Source of the DNA: Gammaproteobacteria bacterium
Lineage (GTDB): Bacteria > Pseudomonadota > Gammaproteobacteria > UBA1113
Assembly (NCBI GenBank): GCA_020051155.1
Contig: JAGVJK010000017.1
Location: 1 to 64,000, forward strand
Direction of reading: 5' to 3'
DNA length: 64,000 nucleotides
Numbering within the stretch: the stretch's first letter is position 1; each line of letters opens with the position of its first letter. A program made the translations under genes and the position numbers. A model generated the notes under the pieces. That model saw only the letters and a program-made list of their open reading frames with translations. It was not told where the DNA came from and did not search any database. Shown here one piece after another: positions 26,485 through 38,591 of this stretch.

Positions 26485-28209
26485 ATGAATGACCCCAATG
26501 TCCCCTCCTCTGTTAGCTGCTGTGAATGTACTAGCGGCAACATTCTCGAACAAGATTTATCAGCACCCCGCCATCATATTTCACAACCGATTCCAAGAAC
26601 GACCTTTCATCCCTTTGGTGCGGATCGGATTTTTAAGGCGAAAACAATTTTAACGATGAATGAGCAAATGCCGGAAACGACAGCTATTGCAGTTCGTGAT
26701 GGGAAAATTGTTGCCTTAGGGCAAGAGGCTTTAGAAAAGTGGCAAGGTCCACAAACAGAGATGGTGGATTATGGCGACCAAGTGATTATTCCAGGATTTA
26801 TTGAAACCCACAGCCATCCTTTATTTTATGGATTGTGTTTACGCATGGTGAATGTGGGATACACCGAAGCTAAGACGAGAGCAGAGATTTTAACATTAAT
26901 TGCTGCAGCCGCTAAAAAATCAGATCGGCCGTGGTTATTTGCTTGGAACTTTGATCCCTCTTTATTGGATGATGGGACACCACTTTCTCGGCAAGAGTTA
27001 GATGCCATTTGTCCCGATAAAAATTTAGCAGTGATACATAACTCTTTGCACTTAGGGTATGTGAATAGTAAAACTTTGGCGACCGTTGGCATTTCCCGCG
27101 ATACACCGGATCCAATAGGCGGCAAATTAGTGCGTGATGCTGCCGGCGAATTAACGGGTGAATTGCGTGAGTTAGCAGCGATTCATTTAGTTCAATCAAA
27201 AGTTCCAAAATTAAAATATGAAGAAACCTTAGAGTCGGGTTGGTTGGCCGCTCGTGCTTATCAAAAGCAAGGCATCACGAGCATTACCGATGCGGGACTC
27301 GGTTTGGCTACGGGCGTAGATGATTTTCATTTTTATGGCACTTTGCTGAATGATCCGAAATTTCCGGTACGGTTAGTGGGTTTCCCGGTGCATACGATGT
27401 TTGGTAAATGGTGTTTGCCGAGTAATTTTGGTGATGAACGTTTTAAAGTGGGTGCTACGAAGTTTATTGTTGATGGTTCTGTGCATGGTCATACGGCGTT
27501 ATTTTCTGTGGGTTATTACGACCGGCCAAAGAGCAAAGGTATTTGCACGGTAGAGCCAGAAAAATTTAAAAAAGATATTTTAGATTTACATCATGCAGGC
27601 CAGCAAGTGGCGATTCATGCCAATGGTGATGCGGCGATTCAGTTGGCTATTGATGCCATTGAGGAAGCGTTGATTGCATATCCGCGTCCAGATCATCGTC
27701 ATCGCATTGAGCATTGCCAAGCGCCAACGGAAGCTCAGATTGAGCGTATGGCACAGTTGGGAATTTTACCTAACTTTTTTGTGAATCATGTTTATTATTG
27801 GGGTGAAGTTCATCGTAAACATTCTTTGGGGCCAGAGCGTGCTGCGAAGATCAGTCCTACACAATGGGCGAAGAAATATAATCTCCCCTTTACCTTTCAT
27901 AGTGATGCACCGGTGACGATGCCGACGCCGCTGTTGACCTTATGGACGGCGGTGAATCGCTTGACCTCTGAGGGTAATGTGTTGGGGCCGGAGCAGCGGA
28001 TTAGTGCTTATGATGCCTTGCGCGCGTTAACCTTGCATGCGGCTTATTTTAATTTTGAAGAGAATATTAAAGGCAGCATTGAAGTTGGAAAGTTGGCGGA
28101 TTTAGCGGTGTTGTCGGATAATCCGTTGACGGTGGATGTGATGAAGATTAAAGATATTCTGGTGCATTGTACGGTGTTGAACGGTGTACCGATGGGTGGT
28201 GGTGAATAA
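26485..28209 (+). CDS. Amidohydrolase, YtcJ-like (amidohydrolase 3 family)
   Basis: A 574-residue metal-dependent hydrolase. After a 50-residue lead, the beta-sandwich part begins (FKAKTILTMNEQMPETTAIA), then the metal-site motif PGFIETHSHPLFYG. The barrel has KFIVDGSVHGHTALF, QVAIHANGDAAI, HRHRIEHCQAP and FTFHSDAPVTMPTPLLTLW, each holding a His or Asp ligand. The end returns to the sandwich (GSIEVGKLADLAVLSDNPL). The family hydrolyses N-acyl or formamide compounds; the true substrate is unknown. AAGGAA lies 10 nt before the ATG. There is no signal peptide. A long hairpin starts 21 nt after its stop. Confidence 0.88.
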   Translation: MNDPNVPSSVSCCECTSGNILEQDLSAPRHHISQPIPRTTFHPFGADRIFKAKTILTMNEQMPETTAIAVRDGKIVALGQEALEKWQGPQTEMVDYGDQVIIPGFIETHSHPLFYGLCLRMVNVGYTEAKTRAEILTLIAAAAKKSDRPWLFAWNFDPSLLDDGTPLSRQELDAICPDKNLAVIHNSLHLGYVNSKTLATVGISRDTPDPIGGKLVRDAAGELTGELRELAAIHLVQSKVPKLKYEETLESGWLAARAYQKQGITSITDAGLGLATGVDDFHFYGTLLNDPKFPVRLVGFPVHTMFGKWCLPSNFGDERFKVGATKFIVDGSVHGHTALFSVGYYDRPKSKGICTVEPEKFKKDILDLHHAGQQVAIHANGDAAIQLAIDAIEEALIAYPRPDHRHRIEHCQAPTEAQIERMAQLGILPNFFVNHVYYWGEVHRKHSLGPERAAKISPTQWAKKYNLPFTFHSDAPVTMPTPLLTLWTAVNRLTSEGNVLGPEQRISAYDALRALTLHAAYFNFEENIKGSIEVGKLADLAVLSDNPLTVDVMKIKDILVHCTVLNGVPMGGGE

Positions 28210-28229
28210 ACACAGATCGAGCGTGCCGC

Positions 28230-28340
28230 GTAGTCTGGTTCGCAGTGATTGATTCAAACACGTCGCGAGTACGTCCCTGTAGACTCTTCGCAGCCTCCAT
28301 GCTGCTCAAGGTTTGAATCAATCACTGCAAACCAGACTAC
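28230..28340 (+). repeat. Long hairpin A (30-bp arms) after the amidohydrolase gene
   Basis: Arm 28230-28259 (GTAGTCTGGTTCGCAG...) pairs with 28311-28340 at 29 of 30 positions. The 51-nt core between them, read on the minus strand, contains GAGCAGCATGGAGGCTGC and then ACAGGGAC. The same core is found in hairpin B (29219-29334) between quite different arms. It starts 21 nt after the amidohydrolase stop and may act as its terminator. Confidence 0.8.
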
Positions 28341-28398
28341 GCTCTGTTGGCGTTTATTCAATGGGGGATTATTAGGAATGAGAAAGAGGAGAGATGGC

Positions 28399-28439
28399 AC
28401 TCTACATTAGGTTACAGTTATTGTAACTTAATGTAGAGT
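28399..28439. repeat. AT-rich hairpin with 18-bp arms
   Basis: ACTCTACATTAGGTTACA (28399-28416) pairs with 28422-28439 at 17 of 18 positions around a 5-nt loop. A 13-bp direct repeat, GAGATGGCACTCT, occurs at 28391-28403 and again at 28540-28552, so the segment between may be a small inserted element. Positions 28440-28538 show nothing more. Confidence 0.55.
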
Positions 28440-28562
28440 CATAATTTCGCACAATCTTAAATATTATGACTAAATCGTTGAACTAAAGATCCTGCATATA
28501 CTCCTATTTACTTCTCTAGAGCGCCACCTCCTTCAAGATGAGATGGCACTCTTTAAAAGCAA

Positions 28563-29027
28563 TTATGAACGTTTTGGTCGATGAATAGCTTTTTTAAGAT
28601 TGCTGAATGATTTCATACGAAAAAAGCTATGAGCACGAGTAGGAGTCGCAGAAGTTGAGGATGTCGGCACAGAAGGTCCTGCCTCTGTTAATTCAGTGCT
28701 GCTGGTCGCGAGCATTGATGAAATGGTTTTCGCGTAACTCTTATACTCTGGAAAAGCAGTATAGGATTTGTCGCTAGGTGTTTCTGTAAGCAAATTAAGT
28801 TGTTCTTGCGTCACTGACTGCTGAGTCTTAATGAGCACTAAGGTTGCAATCTGTTGGTTGGTAATATCAATTAATCCCGGAAGCTTTGTAACTTGCTCGC
28901 TTGCAAAGCTTCCCATTGTTGAAGTGCTCGGTCTACTTTTAACGCTAAGTGCCACTTCATAACTATAAGTGTAATCTTCAAGGTCCCTTTTTAAATGAGA
29001 AAGATCATTCTCTATATTTGCATACAT
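28563..29027 (-). CDS. Small Ser/Thr-rich protein of unknown function
   Basis: A 154-residue protein with no family I recognise. The N-terminal half is helical (ENDLSHLKRDLEDYTYSYE, LIDITNQQIATLVLIKTQ). Then comes a Ser/Thr/Pro-rich stretch (about 105-132; TSSTELTEAGPSVPTSSTSA), and a basic C-terminus (SFSNLKKAIHRPKRS). There is no signal peptide and no membrane helix. AGGAGA 8 nt before the ATG makes a strong ribosome site, so I take it as real. It is flanked by hairpins A and B in opposite orientation. The low-complexity basic tail would fit a secreted effector, but this is a weak inference. Confidence 0.55.
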   Translation of the reverse strand: MYANIENDLSHLKRDLEDYTYSYEVALSVKSRPSTSTMGSFASEQVTKLPGLIDITNQQIATLVLIKTQQSVTQEQLNLLTETPSDKSYTAFPEYKSYAKTISSMLATSSTELTEAGPSVPTSSTSATPTRAHSFFRMKSFSNLKKAIHRPKRS

Positions 29028-29218
29028 CTCGGATTCTCCTGGAATAAAAAATCTAATTATAATGCGTCAGTAACTTTTGCTACGACATCGTGGATTATAT
29101 GACGCAATTGCTCAAAATGCAAACAGTCATCATTACTTAAGCCTCACCTAATATCACACACCCATATGTATAAATTACGACTCATTTTTTATTTAAAGGA
29201 AAACCAAAGAAACTCTCC

Positions 29219-29334
29219 GCTTATTCTGGTTCAGAGCGCTTTATTCAAACCGTGAGCAGCATGGAGGCTGCGAAGAGCCCACAGGGACCGTGTTCACGGC
29301 GTGTTTGAATAAAGCGCTCTGAGCCAGAATAAGC
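29219..29334 (-). repeat. Long hairpin B (32-bp arms) after serS
   Basis: Arm 29219-29250 (GCTTATTCTGGTTCAGAGCG...) pairs with 29303-29334 at 31 of 32 positions. The 52-nt core carries GAGCAGCATGGAGGCTGC, CGAAGAG and ACAGGGAC on the plus strand, as in hairpin A read on the minus strand. It begins 25 nt downstream of the serS stop. The rest of the gap 29028-29218 holds a TATAAT (29061-29056, minus strand) that could be the -10 of the small Ser/Thr-rich gene. Confidence 0.8.
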
Positions 29335-29358
29335 TTCACGCGAGATCTAAAGAAATTT

Positions 29359-31957
<2,599 letters not shown>

Positions 31958-31961
<4 letters not shown>

Positions 31962-32596
31962 TGAGTGTTTGCTCCAATCACATCAATTCCCTTTGGCGGT
32001 TTAAATTGAAATTGCTTCGCAGCAATACGTGGGTTTTTGATCACTTGTGTAAAGGAAATTTTTATTAATTGACCCAAATTATCATGGAACACCATGCTTG
32101 TTAAGGATTGATCTTGGAAGGTCATGGTTAAGCTGCGAAATAAACCGTCTTTTTGTATGGGGGTTAAGGTAAATGCCATTGCTTGGCTTGCAGGTGGTTT
32201 AGCCCATTGAATGCGATAATATTTTTGAATTTGTTGGGTTGAGCCACTCAATAACATAGCGGGTGTCTGACCTTGATTTTTGGTGATGGGACGTACACTT
32301 GCTTGTTCTAAATCTACGTCATAAACCCAAATGGATTTGCCATCCATGATGATCAATTGTTTATTGGGCATTAAGGTATTCCAACGAAATTTATCCGGCC
32401 TAGAAATTGCCATTTCACCAGAAGCTTGTTGTAACACTCGATGTTGCGTGCCGTAGGTGGTTTGTTGGAAACGTGCAGTTAATCCTTGAAAAGAATCTAG
32501 TAGTGAACCTAAGGCGTCCGTGGCAGACGCTGTTGCTGCCATGGCGAAAGAAGACATCATTAACAAAACGCTGCTCAATAATACTCGAAAAAACAT
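31958..32596 (-). CDS. lolA: Outer-membrane lipoprotein carrier protein LolA
   Basis: A 212-residue periplasmic chaperone that ferries lipoproteins from LolCDE to LolB. The signal peptide is residues 1-20 ([19 protein letters not shown]). The fold shows [34 protein letters not shown], the [15 protein letters not shown] strand and a C-terminal [12 protein letters not shown]. It lies 14 nt after ftsK and overlaps rarA by 4 nt. This order (ftsK-lolA-rarA-serS) is strongly conserved in gammaproteobacteria. Confidence 0.95.
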
Positions 32597-32610
32597 GTCA
32601 TTCTCCTTTG

Positions 32611-34995
32611 TTATTCAATTTCAATCGGCGCTGGGGCTAGGACTTCCCGGGAGCCATTACTTTCCATGGAGCTAACCACGCCAGCATTCTCCATTTCTTC
32701 CACAATGCGTGCTGCGCGATTGTAACCAATTTTAAAACGACGTTGTACACTGGAAATAGAAACTTTACGATTTTGTGTAACAAAGGCCACCGCTTCATCA
32801 TACAGAGGATCTTGCTCGCCACTACCCTCTCCCATTAATAAAGGATCTTGGCTATCGTTATCAACAGAGCCTGAAGTAATTTCTTCAAGGTATTGTGGTT
32901 GTCCTTGTTTCTTTAATTCTGCGACTACACAATGCACCTCTTCATCCGCCACAAAGGCGCCATGAATACGAATCGGTACACCGGTACCTGGCGGTAAATA
33001 CAACATGTCACCATGTCCCAGCAAGGTTTCTGCACCTTGTTGATCGATGATAGTACGCGAATCAATCTTTGATGAAACTTGGAATGCAATGCGTGTTGGG
33101 ATGTTCGCTTTAATTAATCCTGTGATCACATCCACAGAAGGACGTTGCGTTGCTAAGATTAAATGAATCCCCGCTGCTCGTGCTTTCTGTGCGATACGAG
33201 CAATTAATTCTTCTACTTTTTTTCCTACCACCATCATCATATCGGCAAACTCATCAATTAAAACGACGATGTAAGGTAAGGTTTCTAAATAAGTGGGTTC
33301 CAAGCCCGGCGCAGGTTTGAATAAAGGATCAGGAATCGGTTGTTTGCTTTTCGTCGCATCTTCGACTTTTTGATTGTAACCACTTAAATTTCGTACACCT
33401 AAGTGAGCCATTAAACGATAGCGGCGATCCATTTCCGCCACACACCAACGTAAGGCATTTGCAGCATCTTTCATATCGGTCACGACCGGTGTTAACAAAT
33501 GAGGGATGCCATCATAAATTGCTAATTCCAACATTTTTGGATCAACGAGAATGAGGCGTACTTCTTCAGGCCGTGCTTTGTAAAGTAAACTCAGCAACAT
33601 GGCATTTAAGGAAACAGACTTTCCGGAGCCGGTAGTCCCTGCTACTAATAAATGCGGCATTTTTGCAATGTCGACCACCACCGGATGACCCGCGATGTCT
33701 TTACCTAGGGCGAGGGATAAGGGGGAACGTGCTTGTTCATAGCGTTGCGATTCTAAAACTTCTCGCAAACGAACCACTTCGCGGTGTTCATTGGGTAACT
33801 CTAATCCCACGACGGCTTTGCCGGGAATGACTTCCACTACTCGCACACTAACTGTCGAAAGTGAACGCGCTAAATCCTTCGCTAAACTGGTAATGCGACT
33901 CACTTTGATACCGGGTGCTAACTCCAATTCATAGCGTGTGATGACAGGACCTGGATGCACAGCGACAACACGCGCTTCAATACCAAAATCCATTAAGCGT
34001 TGTTCTACTTCTTTAGAATGTGCTTCTAAAGCTGCTTTAGATAATTGGTGTTCTTTCGATTGAGTGTTTTTATCGAGCAATGATAATGTGGGTAAGTGAT
34101 ACCCTTGATCCGATTTAAACAAGGTCATTTGCCGTTCTTTTTGATCGCGATCACTGGTTTTAATGCTGGTGAGTTTGGGTTCGATGCGAGGCTTAACTTC
34201 TCGTCTGGGCGTCTCTTGTATCAGAGGTTCTTGTCTAACGCTGTTTTGAAATAATTCTGATTTTTTTTCAGGTTTTGCTTTGATGGTGGGCTCAATGTGC
34301 ACCACCGGACGTTGCGCTTTTTGCTTACGTCGCTCTTGCTGGCGCGCTTTTAATTGTTGCCAAGCTCGTTGCTGAGTAGCTCGCAAATTTTGTTGCAAGC
34401 TGAGCAACGCTTTGCAAGTGAGTTTCCAAGTAAAACGACTACCCTTCACCCAAGACAAACCGCTTAAAAGAGTGATGCCACAGGCTAATAGTGCTAATAA
34501 AAATAACGTAGCTCCTGTGGTATTAAAATCTTTAACTAATAGCTCTCCTAACAGATCGCCAAAAATGCCACCAGAGGTGTAGGGTAAATGTCGAGTTAGT
34601 GTGGTTAAGTGCAGATTCATGAGTGCGCATGCAGCAGCAATGATAAGAATAAATCCAAATAACTTTAGTGAAAAAATATGACTTTGCTCCGGTTGTGCGG
34701 CGCCCTCGCGGACACTGAGCAATGCGGCATAAGTTAAAAGAATGGGAAAAAGATAAGCCACATAACCAAACAAGTAGAGAAAAAAATCTGCGAGCCAAGC
34801 GCCAGCTCGCCCACCCATATTAAGCACGTGAGAAGAAAGCCCAGAGTTGGACCATCCTGGATCACTGCTATGGTAGGTGATGAGAGACAATAAAAAATAA
34901 ACGCTCAGGGTGCAACAAAGGATCAACAATCCTTCGCGTAAGCGTTGTGTGATGGCCGTTGAGGCGGGTTGTCGTTTGCTTGATACTTGTTTCAC
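32611..34995 (-). CDS. ftsK: DNA translocase FtsK
   Basis: A 794-residue division protein that pumps the chromosome terminus through the septum. A GTG start (34995) is preceded by AAGG. The N-terminal part has four to five membrane helices (about 25-190). A short basic linker (about 195-330) follows; it is much shorter than in E. coli (1,329 residues) and is like other small FtsK proteins. The motor has Walker A GTTGSGKS (453-460), Walker [37 protein letters not shown], and a C-terminal gamma winged helix ([20 protein letters not shown]) that reads KOPS sites. It heads the operon with lolA. Confidence 0.97.
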   Translation of the reverse strand: MKQVSSKRQPASTAITQRLREGLLILCCTLSVYFLLSLITYHSSDPGWSNSGLSSHVLNMGGRAGAWLADFFLYLFGYVAYLFPILLTYAALLSVREGAAQPEQSHIFSLKLFGFILIIAAACALMNLHLTTLTRHLPYTSGGIFGDLLGELLVKDFNTTGATLFLLALLACGITLLSGLSWVKGSRFTWKLTCKALLSLQQNLRATQQRAWQQLKARQQERRKQKAQRPVVHIEPTIKAKPEKKSELFQNSVRQEPLIQETPRREVKPRIEPKLTSIKTSDRDQKERQMTLFKSDQGYHLPTLSLLDKNTQSKEHQLSKAALEAHSKEVEQRLMDFGIEARVVAVHPGPVITRYELELAPGIKVSRITSLAKDLARSLSTVSVRVVEVIPGKAVVGLELPNEHREVVRLREVLESQRYEQARSPLSLALGKDIAGHPVVVDIAKMPHLLVAGTTGSGKSVSLNAMLLSLLYKARPEEVRLILVDPKMLELAIYDGIPHLLTPVVTDMKDAANALRWCVAEMDRRYRLMAHLGVRNLSGYNQKVEDATKSKQPIPDPLFKPAPGLEPTYLETLPYIVVLIDEFADMMMVVGKKVEELIARIAQKARAAGIHLILATQRPSVDVITGLIKANIPTRIAFQVSSKIDSRTIIDQQGAETLLGHGDMLYLPPGTGVPIRIHGAFVADEEVHCVVAELKKQGQPQYLEEITSGSVDNDSQDPLLMGEGSGEQDPLYDEAVAFVTQNRKVSISSVQRRFKIGYNRAARIVEEMENAGVVSSMESNGSREVLAPAPIEIE

Positions 34996-35078
34996 CGTGG
35001 AACCTTTTTTATTGCTGCGAATTTTCTTTAACCTTTCTAATCAAATTGCTACTATACCATCCTTTAAGAAAGATTTAG

Positions 35079-36041
<963 letters not shown>

Positions 36042-36086
36042 TCCTAGAGAAAGGCTAAAATAAAGAGGGGCTTATTTCGCTATCCC

Positions 36087-36115
36087 TTGCGAAAAAGTGT
36101 AATTTACGGCATTAT
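36087..36115 (+). promoter_or_regulatory. Candidate infA promoter
   Basis: TTGCGA (36087-36092), a 17-nt spacer and CATTAT (36110-36115) lie 32 nt before the infA start. Each hexamer matches the sigma-70 consensus at four of six positions. It gives infA its own start site apart from trxB. Confidence 0.4.
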
Positions 36116-36146
36116 GCCTACCTATTTTGTACAATTTGAGGAATGT

Positions 36147-36413
36147 ATGGCAAAAGAAGATCAAATTCAGATGGAAGGCGTTGTGACTGAAACGCTACCT
36201 AATACCATGTTTAGAGTCCAATTAGACAAAGGACATGTGATTACTGCTCATATATCTGGCAAAATGCGTAAAAATTACATTCGAATCTTGACCGGCGATC
36301 GCGTGACGGTAGAAATGACCCCTTACGATCTGAGCAAGGGACGCATTATTTTCCGTAATAAAGACAAAAAAGCTACTGCCGCAGAGCCAACCCCCACGCC
36401 TACAGAAGAGTAA
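36147..36413 (+). CDS. infA: Translation initiation factor IF-1 with a C-terminal extension
   Basis: An 88-residue S1/OB-fold factor that binds the ribosomal A site during initiation. I start it at the ATG at 36147 ([20 protein letters not shown]), with GAGGA upstream, rather than at 36087, because all homologues begin MAKED. The body is nearly identical to E. coli IF-1 ([30 protein letters not shown]). About 16 extra residues follow the usual 72 and are rich in Lys, Ala, Pro and Thr ([17 protein letters not shown]). The tail is unusual but is probably a tolerated extension. Confidence 0.95.
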   Translation: MAKEDQIQMEGVVTETLPNTMFRVQLDKGHVITAHISGKMRKNYIRILTGDRVTVEMTPYDLSKGRIIFRNKDKKATAAEPTPTPTEE

Positions 36414-36425
36414 GAAAATTCGTCG

Positions 36426-36460
36426 CTAATGAAGACGCTCTAAAGTCGCATCTTCATTAG
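36426..36460. terminator. Hairpin between convergent infA and the next minus-strand gene
   Basis: CTAATGAAGA (36426-36435) and TCTTCATTAG (36451-36460) form a perfect 10-bp stem with a 15-nt loop. On the minus strand it leads into GAATTTTCTT. It starts 13 nt after the infA stop and 38 nt from the stop of the gene at 36498. Confidence 0.5.
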
Positions 36461-36497
36461 TGGGGCGAGAGGCATCAAGTTATCAGAAAATCATTAA

Positions 36498-36878
36498 TTA
36501 ATAGCCAAAACAGCCATTCTTAGGAAGATTTTCCAACGCTTCAAAATCCTCGGAATTTGGCAGAGGCTCGCGTGTTTTTAGGAATTCACGACAAAGTAAT
36601 ACTAGAAATACAAAAATAGCGGGTGCGAATAAGACAAGGGGGAAAAGCCAGGGATCCACAATCCTAAAACTATTTCTATCTTCATAGTGGTTCTTATTAA
36701 CAAAATACCCAGAGGATGAAATAAGCGCGCCTAATAAAGAAAGGATTAAGCCTCCGGAAAATACCGCTCGTCGACGTTGCTGTGTAACAATGCTGGAGAA
36801 AAATGCGGAATTTGGGGTTGACGTCGAGGAACTAGCTCGCGGAAGCAAGGACGTTGTTTCATTCAATTCTTGGGCCAT
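36498..36878 (-). CDS. Small protein with two membrane helices, unknown function
   Basis: A 126-residue protein I do not recognise. The N-terminal 40 residues are Ser/Thr-rich and polar. Two hydrophobic helices follow at about 40-60 (GGLILSLLGALISSSGYFV) and 78-97 (WLFPLVLFAPAIFVFLVLLC). The tail is acidic and ends LPKNGCFGY. GAGGTAAC before the ATG is a good ribosome site, so it is likely expressed. It interrupts the housekeeping run and has the look of lineage-specific membrane or effector proteins in this group, but nothing specific points to a function. The upstream gap (36879-37046) lies beside pqiC and shows no feature I can call. Confidence 0.5.
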   Translation of the reverse strand: MAQELNETTSLLPRASSSTSTPNSAFFSSIVTQQRRRAVFSGGLILSLLGALISSSGYFVNKNHYEDRNSFRIVDPWLFPLVLFAPAIFVFLVLLCREFLKTREPLPNSEDFEALENLPKNGCFGY

Positions 36879-37046
36879 AATAGTTACCTCAGCTAAAATC
36901 TATAATATTAAGTTCTCTCCTCGTTATAAAGAGTTCTTCTTTAGAACTTTTAAAAACGGTCAATTATCATTCAAGCATTTCTAAAAAACAAGCTTAAAAG
37001 AGAAAAGTATCGCATTTTTACTAAAAAAAGCATGAATAACATAAGA

Positions 37047-37661
37047 TTAAACACATTTTCTAGCAATTTCTTGGCTAAGAGTCTTCAAATTCTGACTCAT
37101 GCTCGCCGTGATGTTGTTATAGTTGAGAGGACCGTGCATCTGGCTAACAATGTTAGATGTCTGGGTTAGTATCAGATGATCCCCCGGTTGATGATAAAGT
37201 TGCCAGCTAGCTCGGAGAACGGATCTGCCCTTCTGATCAGTATCAAATTGGCTGATGTCTACCACCACTTGCCATCGAATATCCAGGTTTTCTCGGCTTG
37301 GATAACTGTAAACACGATTGCTACTCAAAAAGATTTGCAAGTTGCTGATAAGAACATTGCTAATGTTATCTTTCAAAGGCGCAGCCCAACGATGAAATTC
37401 ATCAAACTTTAACTGATTGGCCGTTATACGGGTGGCAATGGGAGGTTGTTGTAAATAGGTTGCAATGGTGATGGGACCTACACCTACGGCGACCCCCTGT
37501 CGAGCGACAGGGGTGCCTGCTACGGTGGAGAGAGAGTAAAAGCTTGATTCTGGCGAACGGCCGCAACTTAACAGTAAGCAACTTAACAGTATCAATCCCA
37601 AGCTCTGACTGATTAACTTCAGGGTTGTTCGCGCAACGGTAGTAAGCGTTCGTAGACTCAT
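37047..37661 (-). CDS. ABC-type lipid-transport auxiliary lipoprotein, PqiC/YmbA-like
   Basis: A 204-residue lipoprotein of the PqiC (DUF330) family. A lipobox is seen in LILLSCLLLSCGRSPES (Cys33). The mature domain shows FYSLSTVAGTPV, VAVGVGPITIATYLQQP, and DEFHRWAAPLKDNISNVLIS, all typical of the family. PqiC proteins sit on the outer membrane and dock with MCE tunnels. It overlaps the MCE gene by 4 nt and ends the operon permease-MCE-lipoprotein. Confidence 0.87.
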   Translation of the reverse strand: MSLRTLTTVARTTLKLISQSLGLILLSCLLLSCGRSPESSFYSLSTVAGTPVARQGVAVGVGPITIATYLQQPPIATRITANQLKFDEFHRWAAPLKDNISNVLISNLQIFLSSNRVYSYPSRENLDIRWQVVVDISQFDTDQKGRSVLRASWQLYHQPGDHLILTQTSNIVSQMHGPLNYNNITASMSQNLKTLSQEIARKCV

Positions 37662-38590
37662 GATTTATTTCCTCGCATAGGCGCTTTACCTTGAATCACA
37701 GCCTCTGGATGGCGAGATAGGTAATTGGTTAAAGCGTTAAAAGAATACATCGCATCAGAAAAGCTCGTCATCGCGGTATCAAACTTATCGGTTGCTGGCG
37801 TGAGTTGCTGATTAAAGTTTTTAAAGAAGGCTTTTGAATTCAACATGGCATCGTTAAAGTGTCCCAATGCTTGCTCCACTTGGTCTCTTTGAAATAATTG
37901 ATTGAAATGATCAAAGGCCTCTTTGGCTGAACGCGTTGCTGGAATCACTTGACCACCGATATTGGTCATGACCGTTTCGCCATTGGTTAATGCTCTAACA
38001 AATACATCCAAGGCTTGTTCGATTTTCCCAGAAGCAAGTAATTTTTGTAGTGATTCAAAAACGGCTTGTCCAGATTGCAAGGTTCGCGAGAGACGACCGC
38101 TGCTGGATGGCAATGTCGGAATTTGATAATAGTTCATGCTGCCTTTTACTAGCCGTATTGGCGTTTTAGGGTGGAAGCTGAGATCGATGTAGAGCGCGCC
38201 TGAGATGAGACTTTGAGTATTTAAGCGAGCACGTAATCCTTTTTTAACTAAAAAATCAACAAAGGCTTCTTCGGAGCGTTCCTGGCCACCAATTAATTTT
38301 AACTTTGAAGCGGTTAACTCAATGATCACCGGCACGGTAATGCTAGTATCAACACGTTCGGTTTTTACTTCTACCAGGACATCACTAACACTGCCAATGG
38401 TAACACCACGAAACTTTACTGGTGCACCGATGGCTAATCCATTCATCGTATCGTTAAAATAAAGAACGAAATAATGTTTTCTTGAAAAAAATTGAGCACC
38501 GCTCGAGGTAAATATCACTAATAGAAATGCAATGATGAGGCCTATAACCACAAATAAGCCTATCAATCGTGGATGTAAATTTTTTCTCAT
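37658..38590 (-). CDS. MCE-domain lipid-binding protein (MlaD/PqiB type)
   Basis: A 310-residue protein with one N-terminal membrane helix (LIGLFVVIGLIIAFLLVIF) and one MCE domain at about 38-135 (YFVLYFNDTMNGLAIGAPV, then FRGVTIGSV and the pore loop region LRARLNTQSLISGALYIDL). A long helical tail (about 165-300) follows and should form part of a tunnel. It belongs to the Mla-like inner-membrane lipid-transport systems. One nucleotide separates it from the upstream permease stop, and it overlaps pqiC by 4 nt. Confidence 0.88.
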   Translation of the reverse strand: MRKNLHPRLIGLFVVIGLIIAFLLVIFTSSGAQFFSRKHYFVLYFNDTMNGLAIGAPVKFRGVTIGSVSDVLVEVKTERVDTSITVPVIIELTASKLKLIGGQERSEEAFVDFLVKKGLRARLNTQSLISGALYIDLSFHPKTPIRLVKGSMNYYQIPTLPSSSGRLSRTLQSGQAVFESLQKLLASGKIEQALDVFVRALTNGETVMTNIGGQVIPATRSAKEAFDHFNQLFQRDQVEQALGHFNDAMLNSKAFFKNFNQQLTPATDKFDTAMTSFSDAMYSFNALTNYLSRHPEAVIQGKAPMRGNKS

Positions 38591-38591
38591 G

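Noticed and set aside
28230..29334. A transposon with inverted ends A and B
   Set aside because: No transposase lies between them, and each hairpin is better placed as the 3' end of its own neighbouring gene; kept only as a low-interest idea.
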